Assembly (NCBI GenBank): GCA_016235555.1
Contig: JACRKC010000131.1
Location: 1 to 64,000, forward strand
Reading direction: 5' to 3'
From: Verrucomicrobiota bacterium
GTDB taxonomy: Bacteria; Verrucomicrobiota; Verrucomicrobiia; Opitutales; Opitutaceae
DNA length: 64,000 nucleotides
Of this stretch, positions 42,626 through 50,768 are shown piece by piece. The translations under genes were made by a program, and so were the position numbers. The notes beneath the pieces are model-generated. The model was given only the letters and a program-made list of their open reading frames with translations, was not told the origin of the DNA and did no database searches. Each line of letters starts with the position of its first letter. Position 1 is the stretch's first letter.

Positions 42626-42644
42626 TGTTCGGTTTAGCCGAACA
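42626..42644. promoter_or_regulatory. Operator-like palindrome upstream of the IclR gene
   Basis: Perfect TGTTCGG-TTTAG-CCGAACA, 53 bp before the IclR start. IclR-family proteins bind such short palindromes, often controlling themselves and a divergent operon. The likely divergent operon, headed by the TonB receptor, now lies on the far side of the prophage. Confidence 0.5.
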
Positions 42645-42696
42645 ATGGGCTTGCCGGCGGCGCGGGGCGGTCCTTGGCTGCGGGACCTCCTCCACC

Positions 42697-43473
42697 ATGG
42701 TCCAGTCCGTCGAAAAAGCCCTCCGCCTGCTCCAGCTCCTCGACCAGCACCGCGAGTGGATCGGGGTGCGCGAGCTGGCCCGCCAACTGGTGTTGTCGCC
42801 CCCGGCGACGCACAGCCTGCTCCAGACGCTCGTTGCAGCCGGGTTTGCCGAGACCAATGCACTGACGCGTCAATACCGGCTCGGCCTCTCCGCGGTGCGC
42901 CTCGGCGGCGGGATGGATCCGCTGCGAAAAATCCGGGGCTTCGCCCGGCCGCACATCGAGCAACTCGCCGCCAAGTTCGACGAAACCATCGTGGTGCTGG
43001 CCTGGCATGACGAGCAGGCGCAGGTGGTGGACTGGATTCAGGCCGGGCACTCGCTGGCGGTCACGCATCATCACGGCGTGATCGAGCATCCCACCGGTCT
43101 CGCCTCGGGCCGCGTCCTGCTCGCCTATCAGGATCGCGAGACGCAGGTGCGTCATGCCCGCGCGGAGAATCTCGCGGCGATCGGGGCGAACTCGCCGCGC
43201 ACGGTCGCGGAGTTGCTGGCGGTGCTGGCGAAGGTGGCGGCGGATGGCTGCGCGGTCACGCGCGACATCGGCAACAGCGGCGTGGTGGCCGTGGGCGCGC
43301 CGGTGTTCGATGCCAATCACCAACTCGTGATCGCCGTCGGTTGCAGTGCGCCCATCTCGCGCATGCCGCCGAAACGGCTGGCGGCCGTCCGCACCCAACT
43401 GCTCAAGCTGACCGGCGCGATGACCCGCAGCCTCCAGGCCGGCGCGCGCGACAGACACGCCGTAGCGATGTAG
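42697..43473 (+). CDS. IclR-family transcriptional regulator
   Basis: 258 aa from ATG 42697; the upstream extension is not protein-like. The N-terminal winged helix (about 1-65: VQSVEKALRLLQLLDQHREWIGVRELARQLVLSPPATHSLLQTLVAAGFAE) and the C-terminal effector domain (about 80-250: HPTGLASGRVLLAYQDRE, DGCAVTRDIGNSGVVAVGAPVFDANHQLVIAVGCSAP) are complete. IclR proteins usually control sugar or aromatic catabolism; the original target is probably the TonB/MFS/isomerase/GH106 operon. Confidence 0.88.
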   Translation: MVQSVEKALRLLQLLDQHREWIGVRELARQLVLSPPATHSLLQTLVAAGFAETNALTRQYRLGLSAVRLGGGMDPLRKIRGFARPHIEQLAAKFDETIVVLAWHDEQAQVVDWIQAGHSLAVTHHHGVIEHPTGLASGRVLLAYQDRETQVRHARAENLAAIGANSPRTVAELLAVLAKVAADGCAVTRDIGNSGVVAVGAPVFDANHQLVIAVGCSAPISRMPPKRLAAVRTQLLKLTGAMTRSLQAGARDRHAVAM

Positions 43474-43479
43474 CCGTCC

Positions 43480-43533
43480 GTAGCAGCCGACGTGAGGAGG
43501 CTGGGATCACAGCCTCGTGACCTCGGCTGCTAC
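43480..43533. repeat. REP pair (BIME-like), host family
   Basis: GTAGCAGCCGACGTGAGGAG (43480-43499) and the inverted AGCCTCGTGACCTCGGCTGC (43511-43530). Same family as the elements flanking the RAYT gene. Confidence 0.85.
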
Positions 43534-43622
43534 CTCGCTGCGCGGCTTTCGACTGCATGGTTGCGGATAAGCGTTGTCGCGGGGACGGGACGCGGGCGAG
43601 ATTCGCCGGCGATCACTCCTGC

Positions 43623-44690
43623 ATGAACTCCGTCTCCGCCTCGAATCTCTCCCTGCGCGAGAAGATCGGTCAGTTGCTCAGCGTCGGCTTTCGTGGCGCT
43701 CGGCCCGACGAGTGCGCGCTGATCGTGCGCGACATCCGTGAGCAGCACATCGGCGGTGTGATTCTCTTCGATCAGGAAATGGCCGACCCGACGACGAAGC
43801 GGCGCAACATCGAGTCGCCGGCGCAGGTGAAGGAGCTGCTGGCGTTTCTCCAGTCGCACGCGCGCATCCCGCTGCTCACCTCGATCGACCAGGAGGGCGG
43901 GCGCGTGAACCGGTTGAAGCCCGTCTATGGTTTCCCGGAGAGTATCTCCCATGAGGAGCTCGGCCAGCTCGACCAGCCGGCCGAAACTTACCGCCAAGCG
44001 GCGGCCACGGCGCAGACGCTCGCGGGTCTCGGCCTGAACTGGAACCTTGCGCCCGTGGTCGACCTCGCGGTGCGCGCCGACAACCCGATCATCAAGGGCA
44101 AGGGCCGCAGCTTCTCCGGCGATCCCGAGGCGGCGGCGCGGCACGCGGCGGAGTTTGTGAAGGCGCACCGCGCGCACGGCGTGCTCACCTGTTTGAAACA
44201 TTTTCCCGGCCATGGCAGCGCGACGGGTGACACGCACCACGGGCTCGTGAACGTTACCGATACCTGGAGCGAGCAGGAGCTGACGCCCTTCCGCCGCCTG
44301 ATCGAGGCGGGCTTGTGCGATGCGGTGATGAGCGCGCACGTGTTCAATGCGAAGCTCGATCCGGAGCGGCCGGCCACGCTGTCGCGCAAGGTCATCACCG
44401 GCATCCTGCGCGAGCGGCTCGGCTTCCGGGGCGTGGTGTCGAGCGACGACATGGAGATGAAAGCGATCTCGAGCCACTACGGTCTCGAGAACTCCGTGCC
44501 CGACGCGATCAATGCGGGCATCGACGTGCTCTGCTTCGGCAACAACCTCAGCTACGATCCCAACCTCGCGCAGCGTGCGGCGGATATCCTCGTGCGCGCG
44601 GTCGAGAGCGGTCGCGTGCCGGCGGCGCGGATCGACGAAGCATGCGAGCGCGTGCTCGCGTTGAAGCGGAAGGCGGGGTTGATTGGATGA
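43623..44690 (+). CDS. nagZ: GH3 beta-N-acetylhexosaminidase (NagZ-like)
   Basis: 355 aa from ATG 43623, the natural NagZ start (SLREKIGQLLSVGFRG). TSIDQEGGRVNRLKP and KHFPGHGSATGDTHHG (the Asp-x-His general-acid loop, about 194-209) and SSDDMEM with the nucleophile Asp (about 280) are present. NagZ splits GlcNAc from anhydromuropeptides in the cytoplasm. There is no signal peptide, in agreement. The AmpG-like permease gene that follows would supply the substrate. Confidence 0.85.
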   Translation: MNSVSASNLSLREKIGQLLSVGFRGARPDECALIVRDIREQHIGGVILFDQEMADPTTKRRNIESPAQVKELLAFLQSHARIPLLTSIDQEGGRVNRLKPVYGFPESISHEELGQLDQPAETYRQAAATAQTLAGLGLNWNLAPVVDLAVRADNPIIKGKGRSFSGDPEAAARHAAEFVKAHRAHGVLTCLKHFPGHGSATGDTHHGLVNVTDTWSEQELTPFRRLIEAGLCDAVMSAHVFNAKLDPERPATLSRKVITGILRERLGFRGVVSSDDMEMKAISSHYGLENSVPDAINAGIDVLCFGNNLSYDPNLAQRAADILVRAVESGRVPAARIDEACERVLALKRKAGLIG

Positions 44691-44723
44691 CACTGTTCAT
44701 GCGAACGACGCGAGCCAGCCGAT

Positions 44724-44793
44724 GTAGCAGCCGAGGTGACGAGGCTGGTGTCTTCGATGCGCAACCGGCCGGCCTCCTCACGTCGGCCGCTAC
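44724..44793. repeat. REP pair between nagZ and ampG
   Basis: GTAGCAGCCGAGGTGACGAG (44724-44743) and inverted GGCCTCCTCACGTCGGCCGC (44771-44790). Confidence 0.85.
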
Positions 44794-44816
44794 GCTCAGG
44801 CGATTCTCACGCTAAC

Positions 44817-46094
44817 ATGGACGCCCCCAAATTCCGCAACCCCTGGGCGTGGATTCCCACGCTCTACTACGCGCAGGGCATCCCCTACGTCGTGGTGATG
44901 ACGCTCTCGACGGTGATGTATAAAAACCTCGGCGTCTCCAACACCGACATCGCGCTCTACACGAGCTGGCTCTACCTGCCGTGGGTGATCAAGCCGCTGT
45001 GGTCGCCGTTCGTGGATCTTTATGGCACGAAGCGGCGCTGGATTTTCGCGTTGCAGTTCGTGATCGGCGTGGCGTTTGCGCTCGTGGCGGTGACGCTGCC
45101 CGGGCCGATGTATTTCCGGATGTCGCTCGCGGTGTTCTGGCTGATGGCGTTCGGGTCGGCGACGCACGACATCGCGGCGGATGGATTTTACCTGCTCGCG
45201 ATGAAGCAGGGCGATCAGGCGGCGTTCGTGGGCGTGCGCAGCACGTTTTACCGGCTGGCGACGCTCTCGGCGCAGGGCGCGCTCGTGTGGGTGGCGGGCA
45301 GGTGGGCCGAGCGCTCGGGCAACGTGGTGCAAGGCTGGGTGCTCGTGTTTGCGCTGCTGGCGGCGGTTTTCCTCGCGGTGGGCGCGTATCACTTCTTCGC
45401 GCTGCCGAAACCGGAGAGTGACCGGCCGACGACCGGTGGGCAGACGCTCGTGAAGGAGTTTTTCCAGATCTTCGGGGAGTTCCTGCGCAAACCCGGCATC
45501 GGGCTCATCCTCGCGATGCTGCTGCTTTACCGCCTAGCGGAATCGCAGGCGCTCAAACTGCTATCGCCGTTCCTGCTCGATGCGCGCGACAAAGGCGGTC
45601 TCGGCCTCACGACGCAACAGGTCGGCATCGTCTACGGCACGGTGGGCGTCGCCGCGCTCACGATCGGCGGCATCATCGGTGGCGTGGTGATTTCGAAGTT
45701 TGGGCTGCGGCGGTTGCTGTGGCCGATGATCATCGCGATGCACACGCCGATCGTGGCGTTTTTGCTGCTGGCGGTTTACCAGCCGGCGAGCGTGTGGATC
45801 GTCGGCACGGCGCTGGCGGTGGAGCAGTTTGGCTACGGCTTCGGATTCACGGCCTACATGCTCTACATGATGATGGTGGCTGATGGTCCGCACAAAACGG
45901 CGCACTACGCGATCTGCACCGGCTTCATGGCGCTCGGCATGATGCTGCCCGGCATGGCCGCCGGCTGGATCGAGGACCACGTCGGCTATGTGAAGTTCTT
46001 CGGGTGGGTGCTCGCCTGCACGATCCCGTCGTTCGTGGTGATCGCGCGGCTGAATATCCCGCCGGAATTCGGCAAGAAAGTGGACGCGAAGTAG
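44817..46094 (+). CDS. ampG: AmpG-like muropeptide permease
   Basis: 425 aa from ATG 44817, just downstream of a REP pair. Multi-span MFS protein with the AmpG pattern: NPWAWIPTLYYAQGIPYVVVMTLSTVMYKNLGVSNTDIALYTSWLYLPWVIKPLWSP, then GSATHDIAADGFYLLAM and, late, FGYGFGFTAYMLYMMMVADG. AmpG imports GlcNAc-anhydroMurNAc-peptides. The neighbouring NagZ supports this, although the Opitutaceae family may import other substrates. Confidence 0.75.
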   Translation: MDAPKFRNPWAWIPTLYYAQGIPYVVVMTLSTVMYKNLGVSNTDIALYTSWLYLPWVIKPLWSPFVDLYGTKRRWIFALQFVIGVAFALVAVTLPGPMYFRMSLAVFWLMAFGSATHDIAADGFYLLAMKQGDQAAFVGVRSTFYRLATLSAQGALVWVAGRWAERSGNVVQGWVLVFALLAAVFLAVGAYHFFALPKPESDRPTTGGQTLVKEFFQIFGEFLRKPGIGLILAMLLLYRLAESQALKLLSPFLLDARDKGGLGLTTQQVGIVYGTVGVAALTIGGIIGGVVISKFGLRRLLWPMIIAMHTPIVAFLLLAVYQPASVWIVGTALAVEQFGYGFGFTAYMLYMMMVADGPHKTAHYAICTGFMALGMMLPGMAAGWIEDHVGYVKFFGWVLACTIPSFVVIARLNIPPEFGKKVDAK

Positions 46095-46124
46095 CGAAGC
46101 TGGGATCGGGTGCTTTCGCGCAGG

Positions 46125-46200
46125 GGGTGGGCCGTGCACTCCGTGCGCGGCCAGTCGTGGCGGATACGAGATGGCCGCGCGCGGAGCGCACGGCCCACCC
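46125..46200. terminator. Large inverted repeat between convergent genes
   Basis: GGGTGGGCCGTGCACTCCGT (46125-46144) pairs with the reverse complement in GCGGAGCGCACGGCCCACCC (46181-46200). About 28-base imperfect arms. Can terminate transcription in both directions; also an intergenic repeat type of this genome. Confidence 0.6.
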
Positions 46201-48713
46201 TAATACAGAGTTACTTCACCATTCATGCCGTTCACGCGCACGCGCTGGCCGTTGGTGAGGGTTTGCAGGCAGCCGGAGACGGACATGACGGCCGGGATGC
46301 GCATCTCACGGGCGGTGACGGCGCCGTGCGACAACGGGCCGCCGCTCTCGGTGATCACCGCGGCGGCGCTGTAGAAGAGCGGCGTCCACGTCGGGTTGGT
46401 CGTGCGGGCGACGAGCACGGAGCCTTTGGGGAACTTGGCGAAATCGTCGGCATGAAGCACGAGATAGACGGGGCCTTCGGCTTCGCCGGGACTGCCGGGC
46501 AGGCCGTGCAGATGGCGGCCGTTGGGCGAAGTGGCGGCAAGTGAGGGACGGGTTGCGCCGAGCGTCCACTCCGGCGTGCGGACGCGGTCGGCGAGGTAGA
46601 CGGTTTTTTGGCGGCGCACGGTCGCGGTGAATTCCTGCCACGCGGTATCGCGGTCGGCGGCTATGGCAGCGTCGATTTGCGCGCGGCGGGCGAAGAAAAT
46701 GTCCATCGGTTCGTCGAGCACTCCACGACGGACGAGGCGTTGGCCGAGTTCGCGCAGGGCGCGGCGGAGCGGCAGCGCGAGGCGGGTGGTCTGGTAGTGC
46801 TCGAGGTCGTCGAGGCTGGTGTAGGTGCGGGCGAGGCGGAGGATTTCGGAAAAGAAAAAGTGAACTTCGGCCGGCAGGCGCTGGAACAGTTCGCGCTCGG
46901 CTTCCTGTGTGCGCACGCGCAGGGCGCGCTCCTTCTCGGCGGGGGTGGGCGTCATCGGCGTTTGCAGAATGAGCCGCAGGTTATCGAGGACGATCCATGG
47001 GGCCTCGAGCCAGGTGGCGTGATACATGTCGAAATCGACCTCGCGGTGGCCGTGGTCGCGCAGGAATTTTTGGAAACGTGTCTCGAAGGCCGGAAAACCG
47101 GCGAGCGTCTGGTCGTCGATCAGTTGGCGCGAAGCGGTCGCACGGAGCAACGGTTCGAGGCCGGGTGTGGCGCGGGCGAGGGCGGCGAGTTCGAACAGCT
47201 CGCGGTTGATGATGCCGGTCTTGGTTTCGCAGAAGGCGAGCAGGCCGTCGAAGAGGCGGTTGGCGTCGGCGCCGGCGAACATCTTCAGCAGCCGGTGCAG
47301 AAGGTGGTGAAGCGTGCCGTGGGTGATCGAGATCGCGATATTGGGCTGGAAATACTGCGCGCCGCGTTCGTTGACGCGGATGACGAATTGCCAGAGCTCG
47401 GACAGCGATTTGTCGGCGAGCGGTTCGGCGAGATACTCACCGAGGTTGAGCAGGTAATCGTCGAGGTCACGCGACCATTGCACGGGAAGTTCGAGCACCC
47501 AGCGGTATTCTTCGCGCAGGCGGGGGATGACGGTTTTGAGTTCGTCGAGCGACGAGGCCTCGAACGGCGCGCGTTTCAGGTAGAGGTCGACGACGTTCTG
47601 GTTGCCGTAGATGTAGTGGCCGTGCATGCCGAACCACTTGCCGTGGCAGGGCGGGTTGCCCATCAGGCGGAAGGAGTAGGCGAGCGAGCGGTGAAAACCC
47701 TCGTCGACGAAATCCCACGTGAGCGGCGTGATGACGTTGGGGAAACGCTCGGCCGATTCGTCGCGCGTCCAGCGGGTGGGGATGGTGGTGACGGGACGCG
47801 ATTGCAGGAGGAAGAGCTCGCTCCCGGCGAAGCCCCACTCGATGTCCTGTGGGAAACGGTAGCTGCGCTCCACGCGCAGGAGCAGATCGGCGAGCGCGGC
47901 GAGTTGCGCGGCGTCGAGGCACGGGCGCGCGGCCTCCGCGCCGGAGAGCGCGACCTCGGTGGTGCCGTCGGCGGTGCCGACGATCTTGGCGGTCTTTTGC
48001 GCGATGCGGGAGCGGCGGAGCGAGCGGTCGGACTTGGCGAGTTCGAAGTGGTCGACGGGGGTCTCGCCGCCGACCACGGATTCGCCGAGACCGAAGTTGG
48101 CGTCGATGACGAGCTCACTGAGATCGCCGCTCACCGGATTGATGCTGAAACCGACGCCGGCGACATCGCACGGCACCATCTGTTGCACGACGACGGCCAT
48201 CGCGGCGTGCGCGTGATCGAAGCGTTGCTGCTGGCGGTAAGCGATGGCGCGATCGTGCCAGAGCGAGAGGAAGCAGGCCTTGATTTTGGCGAGCACGGCG
48301 TCGGCGCCGGTGATGTTCAGGAAAGTGTCGTGCTGTCCGGCGAAGGCGGCGCTCGCGAGGTCCTCCAGCGTGGACGAGGAGCGGACGGAAAACGCCTGAG
48401 TGGGTGGGAAGCGCGTGAGCGCGGCGCGCACGTCTGCGATCAGGTCCGGTGGCAGCGGCAGCGCGGCGAGGTCGGCGCGAAGTTGTTCGCCGGCGCGCTG
48501 CAAGGCGGGTGCGTCGCCCACGGGCAGTGCGGCGATGCGCGCAGGTAGTTCGGGAAAGGCGCGGATGAAGTCGCGGTAGCCGGCGGCGGTGACGACGAAG
48601 CCGGGCGGCACGGGAAAGTCGCGCTGCGTGAGGAGCGAGAGATTGGCGCCCTTGCCGCCGGAGATGTTGGTGGCGGTGGCTGCGGGATCGGTGAAGAGGA
48701 TGACGTAGTTCAT
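46200..48713 (-). CDS. PEP-utilising enzyme (PEP synthase/rifampin phosphotransferase-like)
   Basis: 837 aa from ATG 48713 (overlap ATGA with the PAP2 gene). The N-terminal pyruvate/PEP-binding ATP-grasp domain (about 10-320: GGKGANLSLLTQRDFPVPPGFVVT, FSVRSSSTLEDLASAAFAGQHDTFLNI, QDIEWGFAGSELFLLQSRPV) and the C-terminal swivelling domain with the phospho-acceptor His (TESGGPLSHGAVTAREMRIPAV, about 785-805) are complete. The central 400 residues are unlike PEP synthase. The operon context suggests an acceptor linked to lipids, but this is a guess. Confidence 0.75.
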   Translation of the reverse strand: MNYVILFTDPAATATNISGGKGANLSLLTQRDFPVPPGFVVTAAGYRDFIRAFPELPARIAALPVGDAPALQRAGEQLRADLAALPLPPDLIADVRAALTRFPPTQAFSVRSSSTLEDLASAAFAGQHDTFLNITGADAVLAKIKACFLSLWHDRAIAYRQQQRFDHAHAAMAVVVQQMVPCDVAGVGFSINPVSGDLSELVIDANFGLGESVVGGETPVDHFELAKSDRSLRRSRIAQKTAKIVGTADGTTEVALSGAEAARPCLDAAQLAALADLLLRVERSYRFPQDIEWGFAGSELFLLQSRPVTTIPTRWTRDESAERFPNVITPLTWDFVDEGFHRSLAYSFRLMGNPPCHGKWFGMHGHYIYGNQNVVDLYLKRAPFEASSLDELKTVIPRLREEYRWVLELPVQWSRDLDDYLLNLGEYLAEPLADKSLSELWQFVIRVNERGAQYFQPNIAISITHGTLHHLLHRLLKMFAGADANRLFDGLLAFCETKTGIINRELFELAALARATPGLEPLLRATASRQLIDDQTLAGFPAFETRFQKFLRDHGHREVDFDMYHATWLEAPWIVLDNLRLILQTPMTPTPAEKERALRVRTQEAERELFQRLPAEVHFFFSEILRLARTYTSLDDLEHYQTTRLALPLRRALRELGQRLVRRGVLDEPMDIFFARRAQIDAAIAADRDTAWQEFTATVRRQKTVYLADRVRTPEWTLGATRPSLAATSPNGRHLHGLPGSPGEAEGPVYLVLHADDFAKFPKGSVLVARTTNPTWTPLFYSAAAVITESGGPLSHGAVTAREMRIPAVMSVSGCLQTLTNGQRVRVNGMNGEVTLY

Positions 48714-49567
48714 GGCTTTTCCGTGGGGAAGGCGCGCTGGACGAACCAAAGAGCCGCGGCGGAGAGCGCGAAGCCCGCGAGCACGTCGACGAAGTAGTGG
48801 TAGCGCAGGTAGAGGGTGGAAACCCACAGCCCGACGCACGGGACGAGATAGAGCCAGAAGCGCCAGCGGCGGTGGCGCAGATCGAAGAAGAGGATGTAGC
48901 TCGAGATCGCGCAGTGCAGGCTCGGGAAGCAGTCGACGCGATTGCTGCCGGAGAGGACGATGCGGGTGTTGAGATCGGTGATGGGGCCGTGGAAGGGCGT
49001 GAATTGCGCGGCGAGTCCGGGCTCGAGGTGCGGCCCGATGGCGGGCACGAGCAGGTAGCCGAGAAAACCGAGACCGTAGATCGCGAAAAAGCCGCTCCAG
49101 AATTTCTGCGCGAGCCGCAGGTCGGGCTGCGCGAGGTAGGTGATCCAGGAGAAGAGGAGATACGGGAAAAAGATTACGTAGCAGAAACTCATGAACTCCG
49201 TGAGCGCGGGATGGGCGAAGCGTTGCAGCCAGAGGCTGGCGTTGCCGCCGAGTAGTGTGTGGTCGGCGGCTTGGAGCGCGGCGTCGTAGAGGCGCGGGTG
49301 CAAGGCGGGGACGGCGGTGCGCAGCGCGAAGTAGGCGGCGTTCATCGCGACCGGATAGAACGCGAGCCGCACGCACCAGCGGGCGCGGCTGGCGCCGGCC
49401 GGACACCACCACACGAGCGCGCCGGCCGTGACGAGCAACGCGGCGAAGAGGAGCGTGTCGCGCGCGATGGGGCCGACAACCACGGTCAGCGCAGAGGTGA
49501 GGAGCGCAAGAAAGCCGCCGAAGACAATCTCGTGCGGAAGCAAACGGAAGCGGGGCGAGTCACGCAT
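48710..49567 (-). CDS. PAP2 superfamily membrane phosphatase/phosphotransferase
   Basis: 285 aa, six or more membrane spans. PAP2_3-like motifs: VDCFPSLHCAISSYI (His of the phospho-enzyme, about 219-233) and RYHYFVDVLAG (about 258-268), the Aur1/inositol-phosphotransferase style. It would hydrolyse or transfer a lipid phosphate head group at the periplasmic face. Start at ATG 49567 overlaps the acyltransferase gene by 8 bp. Confidence 0.8.
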   Translation of the reverse strand: MRDSPRFRLLPHEIVFGGFLALLTSALTVVVGPIARDTLLFAALLVTAGALVWWCPAGASRARWCVRLAFYPVAMNAAYFALRTAVPALHPRLYDAALQAADHTLLGGNASLWLQRFAHPALTEFMSFCYVIFFPYLLFSWITYLAQPDLRLAQKFWSGFFAIYGLGFLGYLLVPAIGPHLEPGLAAQFTPFHGPITDLNTRIVLSGSNRVDCFPSLHCAISSYILFFDLRHRRWRFWLYLVPCVGLWVSTLYLRYHYFVDVLAGFALSAAALWFVQRAFPTEKP

Positions 49568-50768
49568 CGGGCAGGGCCTCCTGAACCAGACGGTGGAACG
49601 CGAGCGCGCGGGGCCGGAGATCGGCGTGGAAGACGGCGTTGTGTGCGGCGACGAGGATTTTGTGTGCCACGCGATAGCGACTGAGCCCGACGGCGGTGAG
49701 CGCGGCGTAGCCGGCAAACCACAGCGCGTGGCCCGTCGCAGACGTCGCCACCGCCACGACGGCGATCCAGAGCAGAAACGCCGGCACGCCGACGAGGATG
49801 CGCCAGAGGGAGGTCACGTTGCGATCGTCGGGAAAATTTTGGCCGGCCCAGGCGGCGGCGAGAAACGGCGGGGCGTTGACGGCGAGGGCGGCGAGCATCA
49901 CCGGCGTGACCAGCAACGCGGCGGCGACGTAGAGCCACGGCGGGCGGATGGGGAAGAGCGGGATGCCCTGATGCCGCCACAGGCGGCGGCGGGCGCATTC
50001 GGTGTCGAGGCTCTGCCACGCGTGGGCGACGGTCGGAGGGATGTGGCGTTCGAGAGATTTGAGCGCGGAAAAATAGGAGCGCGACGTGCCGAGCGTCGCG
50101 ATGTAGGCGAGTTGCTCGATGGTGCGGAGGCGCTCGGCGGATTCGACGTTGATGCCGACGGCTTCGAGGGCGGGCTGGATGCGGCGGCGCAGTTCCTTGA
50201 GGCGTTCGAAGGCGGTCGCTTCGGCCGGAAGATCCGTGGCGATGGGCGGACCGACGACGACCTCGACCTTGCTGCGAAAGCCCCAGGCGCAGTCGTAGTG
50301 GATGCCGAGCGGCACGACGGTGATCGGGCGACCGGTGGCGAGATGGTCGGAGAGCAAACGCGCGGCGCCGCTCTTGAACGGCAGGTGGCGCGGACCGAGC
50401 GTGCTGGTGCCCTCCGGCATGATGAAGAGTTCGCGGCCGGCGGCGAGATGGTCGAGACAGCGCTGGAGCGCGCCGGCGTTGTGCGGATCGTCGGCGCCGT
50501 CGGTGGCGCGGTCCTTTTCACGGACGACTTCGATGCCGGTGAAGAAGAGGCGACCGAAGGCGTTTCTACGGAGTTGCGCGGCGAGCATGAAGACGGCGCG
50601 CGGCAGGACGCCGTGATAAACGAAGCCGTCGACGGCGCCGTTGCGGTGGAGGCCGAGGTAGAGCACCGGGCCGGCGGGCGGCAGGCGTTCCGCATGGATC
50701 ACCGACACGCGGTGAAAGTAGACCGCGTTGCAGAAGCGGTGGAACCAGCGATACCAGAGATCAGGCAT
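49560..50768 (-). CDS. 1-acyl-glycerol-3-phosphate acyltransferase-like membrane protein
   Basis: 402 aa from ATG 50768. LGLHRNGAVDGF (41-47, an H-x5-D variant of the usual H-x4-D motif) and FIMPEGTSTLGPRHLPFKSGAARL (about 113-135) are PlsC-type motifs. The C-terminal third has three to four hydrophobic segments (YVAAALLVTPVMLAALAV, LLWIAVVAVATSA). The acceptor is unknown. Third-to-last gene of a four-gene overlapping operon. Confidence 0.78.
   Translation of the reverse strand: MPDLWYRWFHRFCNAVYFHRVSVIHAERLPPAGPVLYLGLHRNGAVDGFVYHGVLPRAVFMLAAQLRRNAFGRLFFTGIEVVREKDRATDGADDPHNAGALQRCLDHLAAGRELFIMPEGTSTLGPRHLPFKSGAARLLSDHLATGRPITVVPLGIHYDCAWGFRSKVEVVVGPPIATDLPAEATAFERLKELRRRIQPALEAVGINVESAERLRTIEQLAYIATLGTSRSYFSALKSLERHIPPTVAHAWQSLDTECARRRLWRHQGIPLFPIRPPWLYVAAALLVTPVMLAALAVNAPPFLAAAWAGQNFPDDRNVTSLWRILVGVPAFLLWIAVVAVATSATGHALWFAGYAALTAVGLSRYRVAHKILVAAHNAVFHADLRPRALAFHRLVQEALPDA

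Noticed and set aside
42571-42696. Longer IclR start at ATG 42571
   Set aside because: The extra 42 residues are not family-like and would run through the operator-like palindrome; ATG 42697 begins the HTH domain.
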